From Paenibacillus lemnae (GTDB taxonomy: Bacteria > Bacillota > Bacilli > Paenibacillales > Paenibacillaceae): a stretch of DNA of 64,000 bases. Below the pieces are notes generated by a model. That model was given only the letters and a program-made list of their open reading frames with translations, searched no databases and was not told where the DNA came from. How positions within the stretch are numbered: the first letter of the stretch is position 1; each line of letters opens with the position of its first letter. The stretch is taken from NCBI RefSeq assembly GCF_012933385.1, contig NZ_JABBPN010000013.1, forward strand, positions 62,001 through 126,000, written 5' to 3'. Made by a program: the position numbers and the translations under genes. Positions 44,302 to 52,106 of this stretch are shown here, piece after piece.

Positions 44302-45334
44302 TAAGGTCGCTGTATTGGTTGCCGGCAGTTGGGGAACCGCACTCGCCAATGTACTTGCAGCTAATGAACTGGATGTTCACATCTGGAGCCGCAGCCCGGA
44401 ACAGGTACTGGAAATCAATGAGCAGCATACCAACAGCCGCTATCTTCCCGGCATGGCATTGTCCTCCCACTTGAAAGCAACGGCAGATATGAAGGAAGCG
44501 GTTACGGGAGCAGCAGCTGTGTTGATTGCAGCGCCCTCATCGGCAATGCGGGAGGTATGCAGACAACTCAAAACCTGTATAGAAGAAGACAGCATCGTGA
44601 TTCATGCCACGAAGGGTTTTGAGACAGAGTCACTCAAACGGATGTCTACTGTTATTTCCGAAGAGATAAGTAGAAATGAATCAAGTATTGTTGTTTTATC
44701 GGGACCTAGTCATGCAGAAGAAGTCATCAGGCAATGTCCAACGACCGTTGTCGTAGCTTCTGGAGATCAGAAGGCCGCAGAGACAGCGCAGGACTTGTTC
44801 ATGAACGCTTATTTTAGAGTATATACAAACCGGGATATGATTGGGGTAGAGCTTGCAGGTGCTTTGAAAAACATCATCGCTTTGGGTGCGGGGATGTCAG
44901 ATGGACTTGGGTTTGGTGACAACGCGAAGGCTGCGCTGCTAACCCGGGGGCTTGCAGAAATCTCGCGCATTGGTGTGGAAATGGGTGCAAATCCCCTTAC
45001 TTTTGCCGGTCTTGCCGGTGTAGGCGATCTTGTCGTAACAGCAACGAGCAAGCACAGTCGGAACTGGCGGGCGGGTTTTATGCTTGGTGAAGGTAAACCG
45101 CTGGATGAAGTACTGTCCTCGATGGGCATGGTGGTTGAAGGGATTCGCACGACAAAAGCTGCCTATGCTTTTTCTGAAAAATTCGGTGTGCAAATGCCGA
45201 TCGCCAATCAACTGTACCATGTTCTGTTTGAACAGCGTGATCCACGGAATGCGGTAGAGGCACTAATGGGCCGTAATCCGAAGACAGAAATGGAAACGAT
45301 GCCTCTTCAAACTTGGGAACAGTGGCATACATAG
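44294..45334 (+). CDS. gpsA: NAD(P)-dependent glycerol-3-phosphate dehydrogenase
   Basis: This 346-residue enzyme makes sn-glycerol-3-phosphate for phospholipids. The N-terminal Rossmann motif reads VAGSWGTALAN; the usual first Gly of GxGSWG is Val here. Later motifs are IHATKGFE, LSGPSHAEEV and ELAGALKNIIALGAGMSDGL (catalytic Lys). The TTG at 44294 follows GGAGGG at 7 nt. The gene overlaps plsY by 8 nt. A short CACCTTT-AAAGGTG palindrome lies after the stop (45341-45356). Confidence 0.94.
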   Translation: MSDKVAVLVAGSWGTALANVLAANELDVHIWSRSPEQVLEINEQHTNSRYLPGMALSSHLKATADMKEAVTGAAAVLIAAPSSAMREVCRQLKTCIEEDSIVIHATKGFETESLKRMSTVISEEISRNESSIVVLSGPSHAEEVIRQCPTTVVVASGDQKAAETAQDLFMNAYFRVYTNRDMIGVELAGALKNIIALGAGMSDGLGFGDNAKAALLTRGLAEISRIGVEMGANPLTFAGLAGVGDLVVTATSKHSRNWRAGFMLGEGKPLDEVLSSMGMVVEGIRTTKAAYAFSEKFGVQMPIANQLYHVLFEQRDPRNAVEALMGRNPKTEMETMPLQTWEQWHT

Positions 45335-45398
45335 CTCCATCACCTTTTTAAAGGTGTTCTCATATGATGGTATGAGGATTGCCGGAGGAGGGGTGGAC

Positions 45399-45674
45399 AT
45401 GAGCAATAACTTTCCTAAAGACGTACTGAGTGCGATTAATAAAAAAAGCGGGAAGCAAATTTCTTCTGGAGCGGTCAAAAAGCTGGCGGGTCAGGTCAAG
45501 CCTTCTACGCTGCAGAATGAAGCCCAGCTCCGTCAGCTGATCAAGCAAGTATCTGCAATGGCAAATGTACCTGTCAGCGAAGAGACCATTAAGGAAATTG
45601 TTAACGCAGTTAAAAAAAGCGGAATGAATCCAAGTAATATGGAAGCGCTGATGAAAATGATGATGAACAAGTAA
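45399..45674 (+). CDS. spoVIF: Stage VI sporulation protein F
   Basis: This 91-residue protein matches SpoVIF (YjcC), a mother-cell protein for spore coat assembly, in length (86 in B. subtilis) and composition. It has MSNNFPKDVLSAINKKSG, then a hydrophilic helical part with ETIKEIVNAVKKSGMNP and a Met-rich tail. The start follows GGAGGAGGGG. A CACC...CATATGAT pair (45341-45368) loosely fits a SigK promoter. In B. subtilis the gene is not between gpsA and yphE, so the placement is a local difference. Confidence 0.85.
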   Translation: MSNNFPKDVLSAINKKSGKQISSGAVKKLAGQVKPSTLQNEAQLRQLIKQVSAMANVPVSEETIKEIVNAVKKSGMNPSNMEALMKMMMNK

Positions 45675-45700
45675 ATACGTGATCCTTGTTAAGCAGGAGG

Positions 45701-45727
45701 CCGAAGTTCTTCAGAACTTCGGTCTTT
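45701..45727 (+). terminator. Terminator after spoVIF
   Basis: CCGAAGTTCT (45701-45710) and AGAACTTCGG (45713-45722) form a perfect stem, followed by TCTTTTGC. Confidence 0.85.
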
Positions 45728-45760
45728 TGCTTTGTTAGAGTAGGAGTCATCCCGAAGACA

Positions 45761-45769
45761 TGATATAAT
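45761..45769 (+). promoter_or_regulatory. Extended -10 promoter candidate for yphE
   Basis: TGA directly before TATAAT (45764-45769) gives the TGN extension. No good -35 was found. It lies about 42 nt before the TTG start. Confidence 0.45.
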
Positions 45770-45810
45770 AGAGCAGAAAATTTAAAGAAAGAATAGGGGG
45801 CAGTCACAAA

Positions 45811-45990
45811 TTGGATCCCATGCAAAAGATGTGGCTTTCCATGATCGCATTGCTGATTATGGCACTGTCCGTCGTTATCGTAACATTTGCCCGTAGTAAA
45901 ACGAAGGGAGCCCTCCGGTTCGGGCTGTCATTTGTTGCATTTATGATGATGGTTGTCGGGTTTATCGCCGGGCTTGCATCGATTACTTAG
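45811..45990 (+). CDS. YphE-like small membrane protein (DUF2768)
   Basis: This 59-residue protein consists of two membrane helices joined by a short basic loop (RSKTKGALRF): WLSMIALLIMALSVVIVTF and LSFVAFMMMVVGFIAGLA. GGGGG at 45796-45800 suits the TTG at 45811. In B. subtilis yphE (DUF2768) lies between gpsA and yphF, and its function is unknown. It is too short for many gene finders but looks real. Confidence 0.78.
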   Translation: MDPMQKMWLSMIALLIMALSVVIVTFARSKTKGALRFGLSFVAFMMMVVGFIAGLASIT

Positions 45991-46012
45991 CTCTGAAGAG
46001 TAGGTGTGGTCT

Positions 46013-46612
46013 TTGAATAATCATGAAATGTCTGGTTTGACGAGTGCTATAGAGACAATAGCCGCCGGCTTGAACCGTGGTTCAGCATCCTGGCTGTTAG
46101 GCGGCAGCTGCTCGCTGCTGCTTCAGGGAGTAAAACTGGACAGGTTCCCGAGAGATATTGACGTATATGCGGATGCTGAAGATGTGATGCTGCTGCACAG
46201 CTGCCTTTCGGTGGATGTAATTCGTTCCCCGCAGCGGGATCGAGAAGGAATGTATGATTCGCTTCTAAGCCGCTATAAGCTGAAAGGATATGAAGCAGAG
46301 CTTGTAGGCGGATTTAAGGTTTCCAGTGGTGGAAGTTATTACGAGGTGAAAATTAAATCACTGCTGTACCGACATGCTGTAAAGTATGAACTTGAGAAAA
46401 CATCCATCTTCTTGATGCCGCTCAGTCATGAGTTCGTATTTAATATACTTCGGGGGCGACCTGATCGGTATGAACCCATCGCTGAACTCATACGGCAGAA
46501 TCCCGCACCTCATCATGAACTGTTAAAGCATATGCTCTCCTTATTCACATGGAGTGAAGAACATAAGGCTAAAATCAAGAGATTGACCGGAATAGAGAAC
46601 GAAATCACTTAA
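46013..46612 (+). CDS. Nucleotidyltransferase-like protein
   Basis: This 199-residue protein has a nucleotidyltransferase core: G30-G31-S32 (LLGGSCSLLLQG) and D48-I-D50 (PRDIDVYAD), the GSx10-16DxD arrangement of the Pol beta-type fold. A third acidic residue lies further on. I do not recognise a family with a known substrate; similar folds occur in AbiEii-type toxins and in metabolic nucleotidyltransferases. The TTG at 46013 follows AGTAGGTGTGG. No antitoxin-like partner is beside it. It is followed by a ferredoxin gene. Confidence 0.7.
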   Translation: MNNHEMSGLTSAIETIAAGLNRGSASWLLGGSCSLLLQGVKLDRFPRDIDVYADAEDVMLLHSCLSVDVIRSPQRDREGMYDSLLSRYKLKGYEAELVGGFKVSSGGSYYEVKIKSLLYRHAVKYELEKTSIFLMPLSHEFVFNILRGRPDRYEPIAELIRQNPAPHHELLKHMLSLFTWSEEHKAKIKRLTGIENEIT

Positions 46613-46618
46613 GTCCAC

Positions 46619-46996
46619 ATGGTTAAGGAGGGACTGCACCTGAATCACAACGTTACTTTTATGCCGCAGGGCAAAACAATTACAGTGCGTCACGGTGTTA
46701 GTATACTAGAGGCAGCACGGAAAGCCGGAATTCATATTGCAACACGCTGCGGCGGGAAAATGGGCTGTCTGATGTGCAAAGTTACTTTGCCTGAGGAGCA
46801 GCAAAAGAACCTTCTTCCTCCAAAAGAGGGCGAGAGACGTAAATTAGGGTCTCTTCTGGAGAAGGGTACACGGTTATCTTGTCAAAGTATGGTTCAACAT
46901 GATGTAATTGTGCTTATTCCAGAGGATCCGCTGAAGGCAGCTGTTAGGAAGCAGCTTGAGGCGGCAAGAAACCGCGACAATGAGGATTTCATTTAA
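46619..46996 (+). CDS. 2Fe-2S ferredoxin-like protein
   Basis: The 125-residue protein has a ferredoxin fold: C44-x5-C50-x2-C53 in ATRCGGKMGCLMCKV and C88 in LSCQS, ligands for one 2Fe-2S cluster. A charged C-terminal extension (about residues 100-125) is unusual for a simple ferredoxin. The ATG at 46619 has no ribosome site. AAGGAGGG lies inside the frame, 8 nt before a CTG at 46640, so translation may start there with Leu-Asn-His-Asn. The partner enzyme is unknown. It lies 6 nt after the nucleotidyltransferase gene and may be cotranscribed. Confidence 0.8.
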   Translation: MVKEGLHLNHNVTFMPQGKTITVRHGVSILEAARKAGIHIATRCGGKMGCLMCKVTLPEEQQKNLLPPKEGERRKLGSLLEKGTRLSCQSMVQHDVIVLIPEDPLKAAVRKQLEAARNRDNEDFI

Positions 46997-47026
46997 GCGA
47001 TGAAAAAGGATAAAGGATTGATACCT

Positions 47027-47782
47027 ATGAAATATAGACAAGCCTCATCAGCAGCAGGGAGACTTCGATTTTATAAAGGACTCACGGTGTCTCTAATACT
47101 TGTGCTTTTCCTGAGCGGATGTATGTATCCGAAAGAGGACCAGCAGGAAAATCAGGTTTCCTACAGAGAAAGTGTGCGGAGAATTCAGGATGCGGTGAAT
47201 GATTTTTATAAAGAAGAGTCGATTCTTCCTATTATCACTGCAGGGGAAGAAGTTCCTCGTTATGAGAAATACAGAGTGGATCTGGATAAGCTCAAAAACA
47301 TGGGGTATATCGATGAGATTCCCAAGACAGCCTTTGAAAAAGGCGGCAGTGGACATTTTTTAATTATCAATGAGGAAGTAGATCCGCTCGTCAAAGTGAT
47401 GGATTTGCTTACGATCCAAAAAGTGAACGATGTGCAGCTGTCGGTGAACCGCTATAAATCCGACCATGACGGCGAGCTCCCAACCGGTGTAGAGCTTCAC
47501 CCTGGATTTTTCAGTGTTGATGTGGCGAAGACAGATATGAAGAAACTGCAGCTGAAAAGTTTTTACTCCGGACAAGAAATCACGCTTATGATGGACGATA
47601 CCGGAAAGGTATATGTTGATTATGCCTTTGACATTATGCAGGCAATACAGAAAAACGGTGAAGATCCCAAGCCAGATCAGGATTTAAGAACCTATCTGGA
47701 AGAAGAATCCTATTTTGTGCCTGTAAAATCCGTACCTTATCTGTGGGTGGATCAGCAGCCTGTTGCTCAACAAAGTGAATAA
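47027..47782 (+). CDS. YphF-like lipoprotein
   Basis: This 251-residue protein has an N-terminal lipoprotein signal (VSLILVLFLSGC, lipobox LSGC) and an exported domain without a recognised fold. The ATG at 47027 follows AAAGGA; the ATG at 47000 has no ribosome site. B. subtilis yphF has the same position before spoIVA and is a SigE-type sporulation lipoprotein of unknown function. A strong terminator follows. Confidence 0.8.
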   Translation: MKYRQASSAAGRLRFYKGLTVSLILVLFLSGCMYPKEDQQENQVSYRESVRRIQDAVNDFYKEESILPIITAGEEVPRYEKYRVDLDKLKNMGYIDEIPKTAFEKGGSGHFLIINEEVDPLVKVMDLLTIQKVNDVQLSVNRYKSDHDGELPTGVELHPGFFSVDVAKTDMKKLQLKSFYSGQEITLMMDDTGKVYVDYAFDIMQAIQKNGEDPKPDQDLRTYLEEESYFVPVKSVPYLWVDQQPVAQQSE

Positions 47783-47796
47783 TGCTGAACCGCCAG

Positions 47797-47822
47797 ACCC
47801 GCTTCCTGCAGCGGGTTTTTTT
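47797..47822 (+). terminator. Terminator after yphF
   Basis: ACCCGC (47797-47802) pairs with GCGGGT (47811-47816), followed by T7. Confidence 0.88.
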
Positions 47823-48171
47823 GCTGTGAAATGAGGTATGAAGGTTTCATGGCCAGCATATAGTTCTAGGAGGCTCAAAGCAAACCTTGGGTGGCACTCG
47901 CCTTGAGAACACACATAAATAAAACTTAAAAAACGGTGAGGTTTTGCAGCATATTTTGTTTCTCCGTACATATGATGATACTAGTCCAAATGCATGTACG
48001 AGTTACGCCGCTTTGCCGTTTCCATGTCAATCTCGGAACCCGGCGGCGGACGGCTGGCGGCATGGTAAAGGCTGCTCAATTGCTGCAATGACTTTGGCTG
48101 TGAGATGGAACACGAAGCGGATGCTCTTAAAGGCATTTTTCCTTCGGAGTATTTTGAGGAGGGGATCTCTT
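47823..48171 (+). other. Region before spoIVA with no gene (349 bases)
   Basis: A candidate SigE promoter lies at 47949-47976. The remaining 195 nt to spoIVA is an untranslated leader with a GC-rich patch (about 48035-48065, GGCGGCGGACGGCTGGCGG). It can fold against the upstream ACGCCGC run near 48005. I see no protein-like frame there. AGGAGGGGATCTC near 48156-48168 is the ribosome site of spoIVA. Confidence 0.6.
47949..47976 (+). promoter_or_regulatory. Candidate SigE promoter of spoIVA
   Basis: GCATATT (47949-47955) and CATATGAT (47969-47976) are 13 nt apart and fit the SigE pattern KMATATT / CATACANT well. spoIVA is a SigE gene in B. subtilis. The spacing is at the short end. Confidence 0.5.
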
Positions 48172-49650
48172 TTGGAAAAAGTGGACATTTTCAAGGACAT
48201 TGCTGAACGAACGGGAGGGGACATATACCTGGGTGTCGTCGGTGCGGTCCGGACAGGAAAATCAACCTTCATCAAGCGGTTCATGGAAACGGTCGTGCTT
48301 CCGAATATAACGAATGAAGCTGACCGGGTACGGGCGGTCGATGAGCTGCCTCAAAGTGCCGCCGGCAAAACAATTATGACAACCGAGCCTAAATTTGTGC
48401 CAAACAATGCGGTGCAGATCAAGGTTGCTGAAGGGCTGGAAGTCAATGTACGGCTGGTGGATTGTGTTGGCTACGCTGTGGAAGGTGCCAAAGGGTACGA
48501 GGATGAAAATGGACCGAGAATGATCTCCACTCCTTGGTTCGAGGAGCCTATTCCATTCCAGGAAGCGGCCGAGATCGGGACCCGAAAAGTAATCCAGGAG
48601 CATTCCACCTTGGGAGTCGTTGTGACGACAGACGGGTCGATTGCTGAAATACCGAGAAGCTCTTATGTAGAAGCCGAGGAACGGGTTATCGAAGAGCTGA
48701 AAGAGGTTGGCAAACCCTTTGTGGTGGTCATCAACTCTACGCGGCCGAAAAGCGAGGAAGCACTTCAGCTCCGCAGCGAGCTGGCAGCCAAATACGATAT
48801 CCCGGTCATGACGCTGAGTGCAGCGAATATGAGTGAGGAAGATGTCACCGGTGTGCTTCGTGAAGTATTATATGAATTCCCGGTGCATGAAGTGAATGTG
48901 AATCTGCCCAGCTGGGTTATGGTTCTGAATGAGAATCACTGGCTGCGCAGCAATTATGAAAATTCGGTACGAGATACCGTAAAAGATATTCGCAGACTGC
49001 GTGATGTTGATCGGGTAGTCAGCCACTTTATGGATTATGATTTCATCGATCGTGCCGGATTAAGTGGTATGAACATGGGGCAGGGTGTAGCGGAGATCGA
49101 TTTGTACGCGCCGGATGAACTGTATGACCGGATTTTGATGGAGGTCGTGGGTGTTGAGATCCGCGGAAAGGATCATCTTCTTCAGCTGATGCAGGAATTC
49201 TCACATGCTAAACGGGAGTATGACCGGTTTGCGGAAGCACTGGAAATGGTCAAAACCACAGGCTATGGCATTGCTGCTCCATCACTGGCTGAGATGGCAC
49301 TGGATGAGCCGGAGCTTATTCGCCAGGGAACGAGATTCGGTGTCCGTCTGAAAGCTACGGCGCCATCCATTCATATGATTCGTGTGGATGTTGAATCTGA
49401 ATTCTCTCCGATCATCGGAACAGAGAAGCAGAGCGAAGAGCTGGTCCGTTATCTCATGCAGGATTTTGAGAATGATCCGATTAAAATCTGGGAGTCCGAT
49501 ATTTTTGGCAGATCCCTTCATTCCATTGTGCGTGAAGGCATTCAGGGTAAAATAGCCATGATGCCAGATAATGCCCGCTATAAACTCCAGGAAACGCTGG
49601 GCCGGATCATTAATGAAGGATCTGGCGGATTGATTGCAATCATTCTATAG
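48172..49650 (+). CDS. spoIVA: Stage IV sporulation protein A
   Basis: This 492-residue ATPase polymerises around the forespore to form the coat base. The length equals that of B. subtilis SpoIVA. An N-terminal Walker A lies at residues 24-31 (GAVRTGKS), with a switch-like DCVGYAVEGAKGY. The C-terminal end (ALMMPDNARYKLQ to GLIAIIL) matches the polymer/SpoVM-binding region. The TTG at 48172 follows GAGGAGGGGATCTC; upstream frame codons lie in the untranslated leader. Confidence 0.96.
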   Translation: MEKVDIFKDIAERTGGDIYLGVVGAVRTGKSTFIKRFMETVVLPNITNEADRVRAVDELPQSAAGKTIMTTEPKFVPNNAVQIKVAEGLEVNVRLVDCVGYAVEGAKGYEDENGPRMISTPWFEEPIPFQEAAEIGTRKVIQEHSTLGVVVTTDGSIAEIPRSSYVEAEERVIEELKEVGKPFVVVINSTRPKSEEALQLRSELAAKYDIPVMTLSAANMSEEDVTGVLREVLYEFPVHEVNVNLPSWVMVLNENHWLRSNYENSVRDTVKDIRRLRDVDRVVSHFMDYDFIDRAGLSGMNMGQGVAEIDLYAPDELYDRILMEVVGVEIRGKDHLLQLMQEFSHAKREYDRFAEALEMVKTTGYGIAAPSLAEMALDEPELIRQGTRFGVRLKATAPSIHMIRVDVESEFSPIIGTEKQSEELVRYLMQDFENDPIKIWESDIFGRSLHSIVREGIQGKIAMMPDNARYKLQETLGRIINEGSGGLIAIIL

Positions 49651-49671
49651 ACGTTCTAACACCATTAAAGA

Positions 49672-49713
49672 CAGCCGAAACCGGTCCAATTCACCCGGTT
49701 TTCGGTTGTTTTT
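49672..49713 (+). terminator. Terminator after spoIVA
   Basis: CAGCCGAAACCGG (49672-49684) pairs with CCGGTTTTCGGTTG (49695-49708), with G-T pairs and a loop of 10 nt, and T5 follows. Confidence 0.8.
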
Positions 49714-49745
49714 CCTGTTTTCACCGGATCATGAGGCCAAAACGC

Positions 49746-49774
49746 TTGAAATTATGATTTGACTGTATTACTAT
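49746..49774 (+). promoter_or_regulatory. Promoter candidate for hbs
   Basis: TTGAAA (49746-49751) and TACTAT (49769-49774) are 17 nt apart. A TTGACT and a TATAAA nearby have poor partners, so this is tentative. Confidence 0.35.
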
Positions 49775-49898
49775 AAATTTGTTCCGCGCCACGCGCCTAA
49801 ATGCAACAAAGGGCGAAGCTGCCCGGTGTACGTATATTTTGCGGTAAAACGGAAACAGTGAATAGCAAGGAAATATATATCTTTAGGGAGGTGAAAGA

Positions 49899-50171
49899 AT
49901 GAATAAATCGGATCTGATTGCTCAAGTAGCTGAGTCCACTGAGCTTTCCAAGAAGGATGCAACCAAAGCGGTTGATGCCGTATTTGATGCGATTTCCGAA
50001 GCTCTGCAAAACGGAGATAAAGTCCAGCTCGTTGGCTTTGGTAACTTTGAAGTACGTGAGCGTTCTGCACGCAAAGGCCGCAATCCACAGACAGGTGAAG
50101 AAATCGAAATCCCTTCGAGCAAAATTCCTGCATTTAAACCTGGTAAAGCGCTCAAAGACGGAATCAAATAA
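49899..50171 (+). CDS. hbs: DNA-binding protein HU
   Basis: This 90-residue histone-like protein matches HBsu along its full length: [40 protein letters not shown] (the DNA-binding arm) and [14 protein letters not shown] coats and bends DNA. The ATG follows AGGGAGGTG. In B. subtilis hbs also follows spoIVA and precedes mtrAB. Confidence 0.97.
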   Translation: MNKSDLIAQVAESTELSKKDATKAVDAVFDAISEALQNGDKVQLVGFGNFEVRERSARKGRNPQTGEEIEIPSSKIPAFKPGKALKDGIK

Positions 50172-50200
50172 AGATTTCTACATATTACCTAAAGAGCAAA

Positions 50201-50231
50201 GGTCCGTGAATTCGTTCACGGCCTTTTCTTT
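50201..50231 (+). terminator. Terminator after hbs
   Basis: GGTCCGTGAA (50201-50210) pairs with TTCACGGCC (50214-50222) around a short loop, and TTTTCTTTTC follows. Confidence 0.88.
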
Positions 50232-50255
50232 TCAAGAAGAACGGAGGTAGAAGCT

Positions 50256-50480
50256 ATGGAAGATGCACGCAACGGTGATTATTTTGTCGTTAAAGCTTTG
50301 GAGAACGGGGTTCAGGTTATTGGGCTGACCCGAGGTCAGGATACCCGCTTTCATCATACCGAAAAGCTCGATAAGGGTGAAATCATTATTGCTCAATTTA
50401 CAGATCATACCTCTGCAGTAAAGATACGCGGGAAGGCCGAAGTCATGACCAAACACGGAAATTTGGAGTCAGGTATCTAA
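50256..50480 (+). CDS. mtrB: Tryptophan RNA-binding attenuation protein (TRAP)
   Basis: This 74-residue protein is TRAP, which forms an 11-subunit ring. Bound to tryptophan, it wraps (G/U)AG repeats in trp leaders and stops transcription or translation. The sequence matches B. subtilis MtrB over most of its length, with RNA-contacting K37, K56 and R58 at identical positions. GLTRG and FTDHTSA form the tryptophan pocket region. The ATG follows GGAGGTAGAAGCT. folE (mtrA), the operon partner in B. subtilis, is absent here. Its expected target, the trp leader at 59176, is in this window. Confidence 0.97.
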   Translation: MEDARNGDYFVVKALENGVQVIGLTRGQDTRFHHTEKLDKGEIIIAQFTDHTSAVKIRGKAEVMTKHGNLESGI

Positions 50481-50482
50481 AA

Positions 50483-50503
50483 GCAGGCATAGCCTGCTTT
50501 TTT
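50483..50503 (+). terminator. Terminator after mtrB
   Basis: GCAGGC (50483-50488) and GCCTGC (50492-50497) with a 3-nt loop are followed by T6. The A-run before the stem lets it act on the other strand too. Confidence 0.85.
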
Positions 50504-50567
50504 AATTTGTAGACTAAGGTATGAGTGGTCACTGTCAGGATGAAAATAAGGAAAAGGAGGGACGGCC

Positions 50568-51122
50568 ATGAATGTTCACGGGCTGCTAAAAAGTGTAATA
50601 CTACCTGGATTACTATCTTTTACGCTGTGCTTGGGTTTGGTGCTGACCTACCCGACAGATGGAGCTTCAGAACCATTCTCAGCTGCGGTCTTTAATCCGG
50701 AAAGCAGAGGCATTCTTAATGAGGCCAATATTGTTGATGAAATGAGCCGCCTTCCGATCCATAAAGATCTAAAACGGGTGGACCTCCGGCGGGGAGTACT
50801 CTCCGTCGATGTTAGAATTGTTGATGTTGCTGGCTCTCCAAATGTGGTGCATCGGCAGTTGACAGAAATGCTCTCCTTCAGTTTTGAGAAAATGGTTAAT
50901 GTGGAGCAGCTCTATCTCCGTTTTATGGCGGAGGATGCGTGGACAGGTCAGCAGCATCTTCTGCTTGCTGCAGCGATGCATCGAAGAGAATGGTCACCCG
51001 AACTCCAACGAGATGCTGCAGAGCTTGCACCCGGTCAATTCAGTGAGGAAATGGTTCGTCGTCTGCATCTGACTCTGACAAATCTGTGGCAGAGACAATT
51101 CAGGGATGCTGTTCAAGGGTAA
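50568..51122 (+). CDS. Hypothetical membrane-anchored protein
   Basis: The 184-residue protein has an N-terminal hydrophobic helix (about residues 8-27, SVILPGLLSFTLCLGLVLTY) that could be a signal anchor. A soluble exported part follows without cysteines or repeats that I recognise. I cannot assign it to a family. The ATG follows AAAGGAGGG, so expression is likely. It lies between mtrB and hepS where B. subtilis has no such gene. Confidence 0.65.
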   Translation: MNVHGLLKSVILPGLLSFTLCLGLVLTYPTDGASEPFSAAVFNPESRGILNEANIVDEMSRLPIHKDLKRVDLRRGVLSVDVRIVDVAGSPNVVHRQLTEMLSFSFEKMVNVEQLYLRFMAEDAWTGQQHLLLAAAMHRREWSPELQRDAAELAPGQFSEEMVRRLHLTLTNLWQRQFRDAVQG

Positions 51123-51158
51123 AATAGTATACGCAGGCATGTACGCGTCCATATGATG

Positions 51159-51167
51159 TGTTATAAT
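51159..51167 (+). promoter_or_regulatory. Extended -10 promoter candidate for hepS
   Basis: TGT directly before TATAAT (51162-51167) gives a TGN extension. No convincing -35 lies 17 nt upstream. It is 56 nt before the hepS start. Confidence 0.4.
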
Positions 51168-51222
51168 ATATTGGATTAAGCTACATTTGGACTGAAGAAC
51201 ATCAAGTGCACGGAGGCTGAGA

Positions 51223-52095
51223 ATGAAACCGTACCGCGTTCCCGAACTGGCTCAGAAATTTTTTCAATATGATATGATTCAAAACCATACGGAGCTTCCT
51301 GATTTTCCGGATGCCCGTGTTCATTTACTATACATATTTATGCAGTATCACTCTGCACGAAGCAAACCGGAACGTGAGGAACTATACGCGCTGGCAGCTT
51401 CTTTGGTCCAAATGGGGCTGGACACGCATGAGAGTATTGATACGAATGCAGAGCATCAAAAAGAGGAACATATGCGTTCCCGCCAGCTAAAAGTATTGGC
51501 CGGTGATTATTTCAGCAGCCGGTTTTACCAGCTGCTCGCAAGGAGCGGTGATATCGAAAGCATCGCTCTCTTGAGTAGGGCAGTTAGTGAAGTCAATGTA
51601 ATGAAGATGCGACTGTACAGCAGGATGAAGGAAATGCTCCTGCCGTCCGAGGAATATCTGGGTTACATGGTACAGCTGAACATGCAGCTGTTTCTTTCTT
51701 TTACTCCGATGATTGATGAAGCTTCAAGAGATCTATGGAAACATCTGCTTCAGGAGTTCACACGCTGCGAGACGATTCTTCGTGAACTGGATCGATCAAC
51801 TACACCGAATCATGGAGCAGAGAGCTACAGTTACTGGAGTATTCTTGAGCAGGGATCGGAAGAAGAAAAAAGCATGCTGACAAAAAAAACTGTGGATTCG
51901 AGAGACTGGAAAGATTTAATCCGGAGACACAGAACCGTTGAGAGCCTGCTGGACAAGCTTCGACAATCGGTTGATTGTATACAGTCATCTGTGACAGCTT
52001 GGAGCGGCAAGGGGGGGGCCGCTCACATTGGACATCTGGTACAGCCATTTATTCAGCGTTTAAATCAGTGCCGTCCGGCTGTCAGAGAAGGATAG
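51223..52095 (+). CDS. hepS: Heptaprenyl diphosphate synthase component 1
   Basis: This 290-residue protein resembles HepS, the small non-catalytic subunit of the menaquinone tail synthase. The most typical stretch is LAGDYFSSRFYQLLARSGDIE (about residues 90-110). The family is poorly conserved, and the call rests partly on order: hepS-menG-hepT, as in B. subtilis (where mtrB lies upstream). The ATG follows ACGGAGGCTGAG. Confidence 0.88.
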   Translation: MKPYRVPELAQKFFQYDMIQNHTELPDFPDARVHLLYIFMQYHSARSKPEREELYALAASLVQMGLDTHESIDTNAEHQKEEHMRSRQLKVLAGDYFSSRFYQLLARSGDIESIALLSRAVSEVNVMKMRLYSRMKEMLLPSEEYLGYMVQLNMQLFLSFTPMIDEASRDLWKHLLQEFTRCETILRELDRSTTPNHGAESYSYWSILEQGSEEEKSMLTKKTVDSRDWKDLIRRHRTVESLLDKLRQSVDCIQSSVTAWSGKGGAAHIGHLVQPFIQRLNQCRPAVREG

Positions 52096-52106
52096 GGGGA
52101 ACACAA

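Noticed and set aside
46013..46612. Toxin-antitoxin system built on the nucleotidyltransferase gene
   Set aside because: AbiEii-like folds occur in toxins, but no HTH antitoxin or short partner gene is adjacent; the next gene encodes a ferredoxin.
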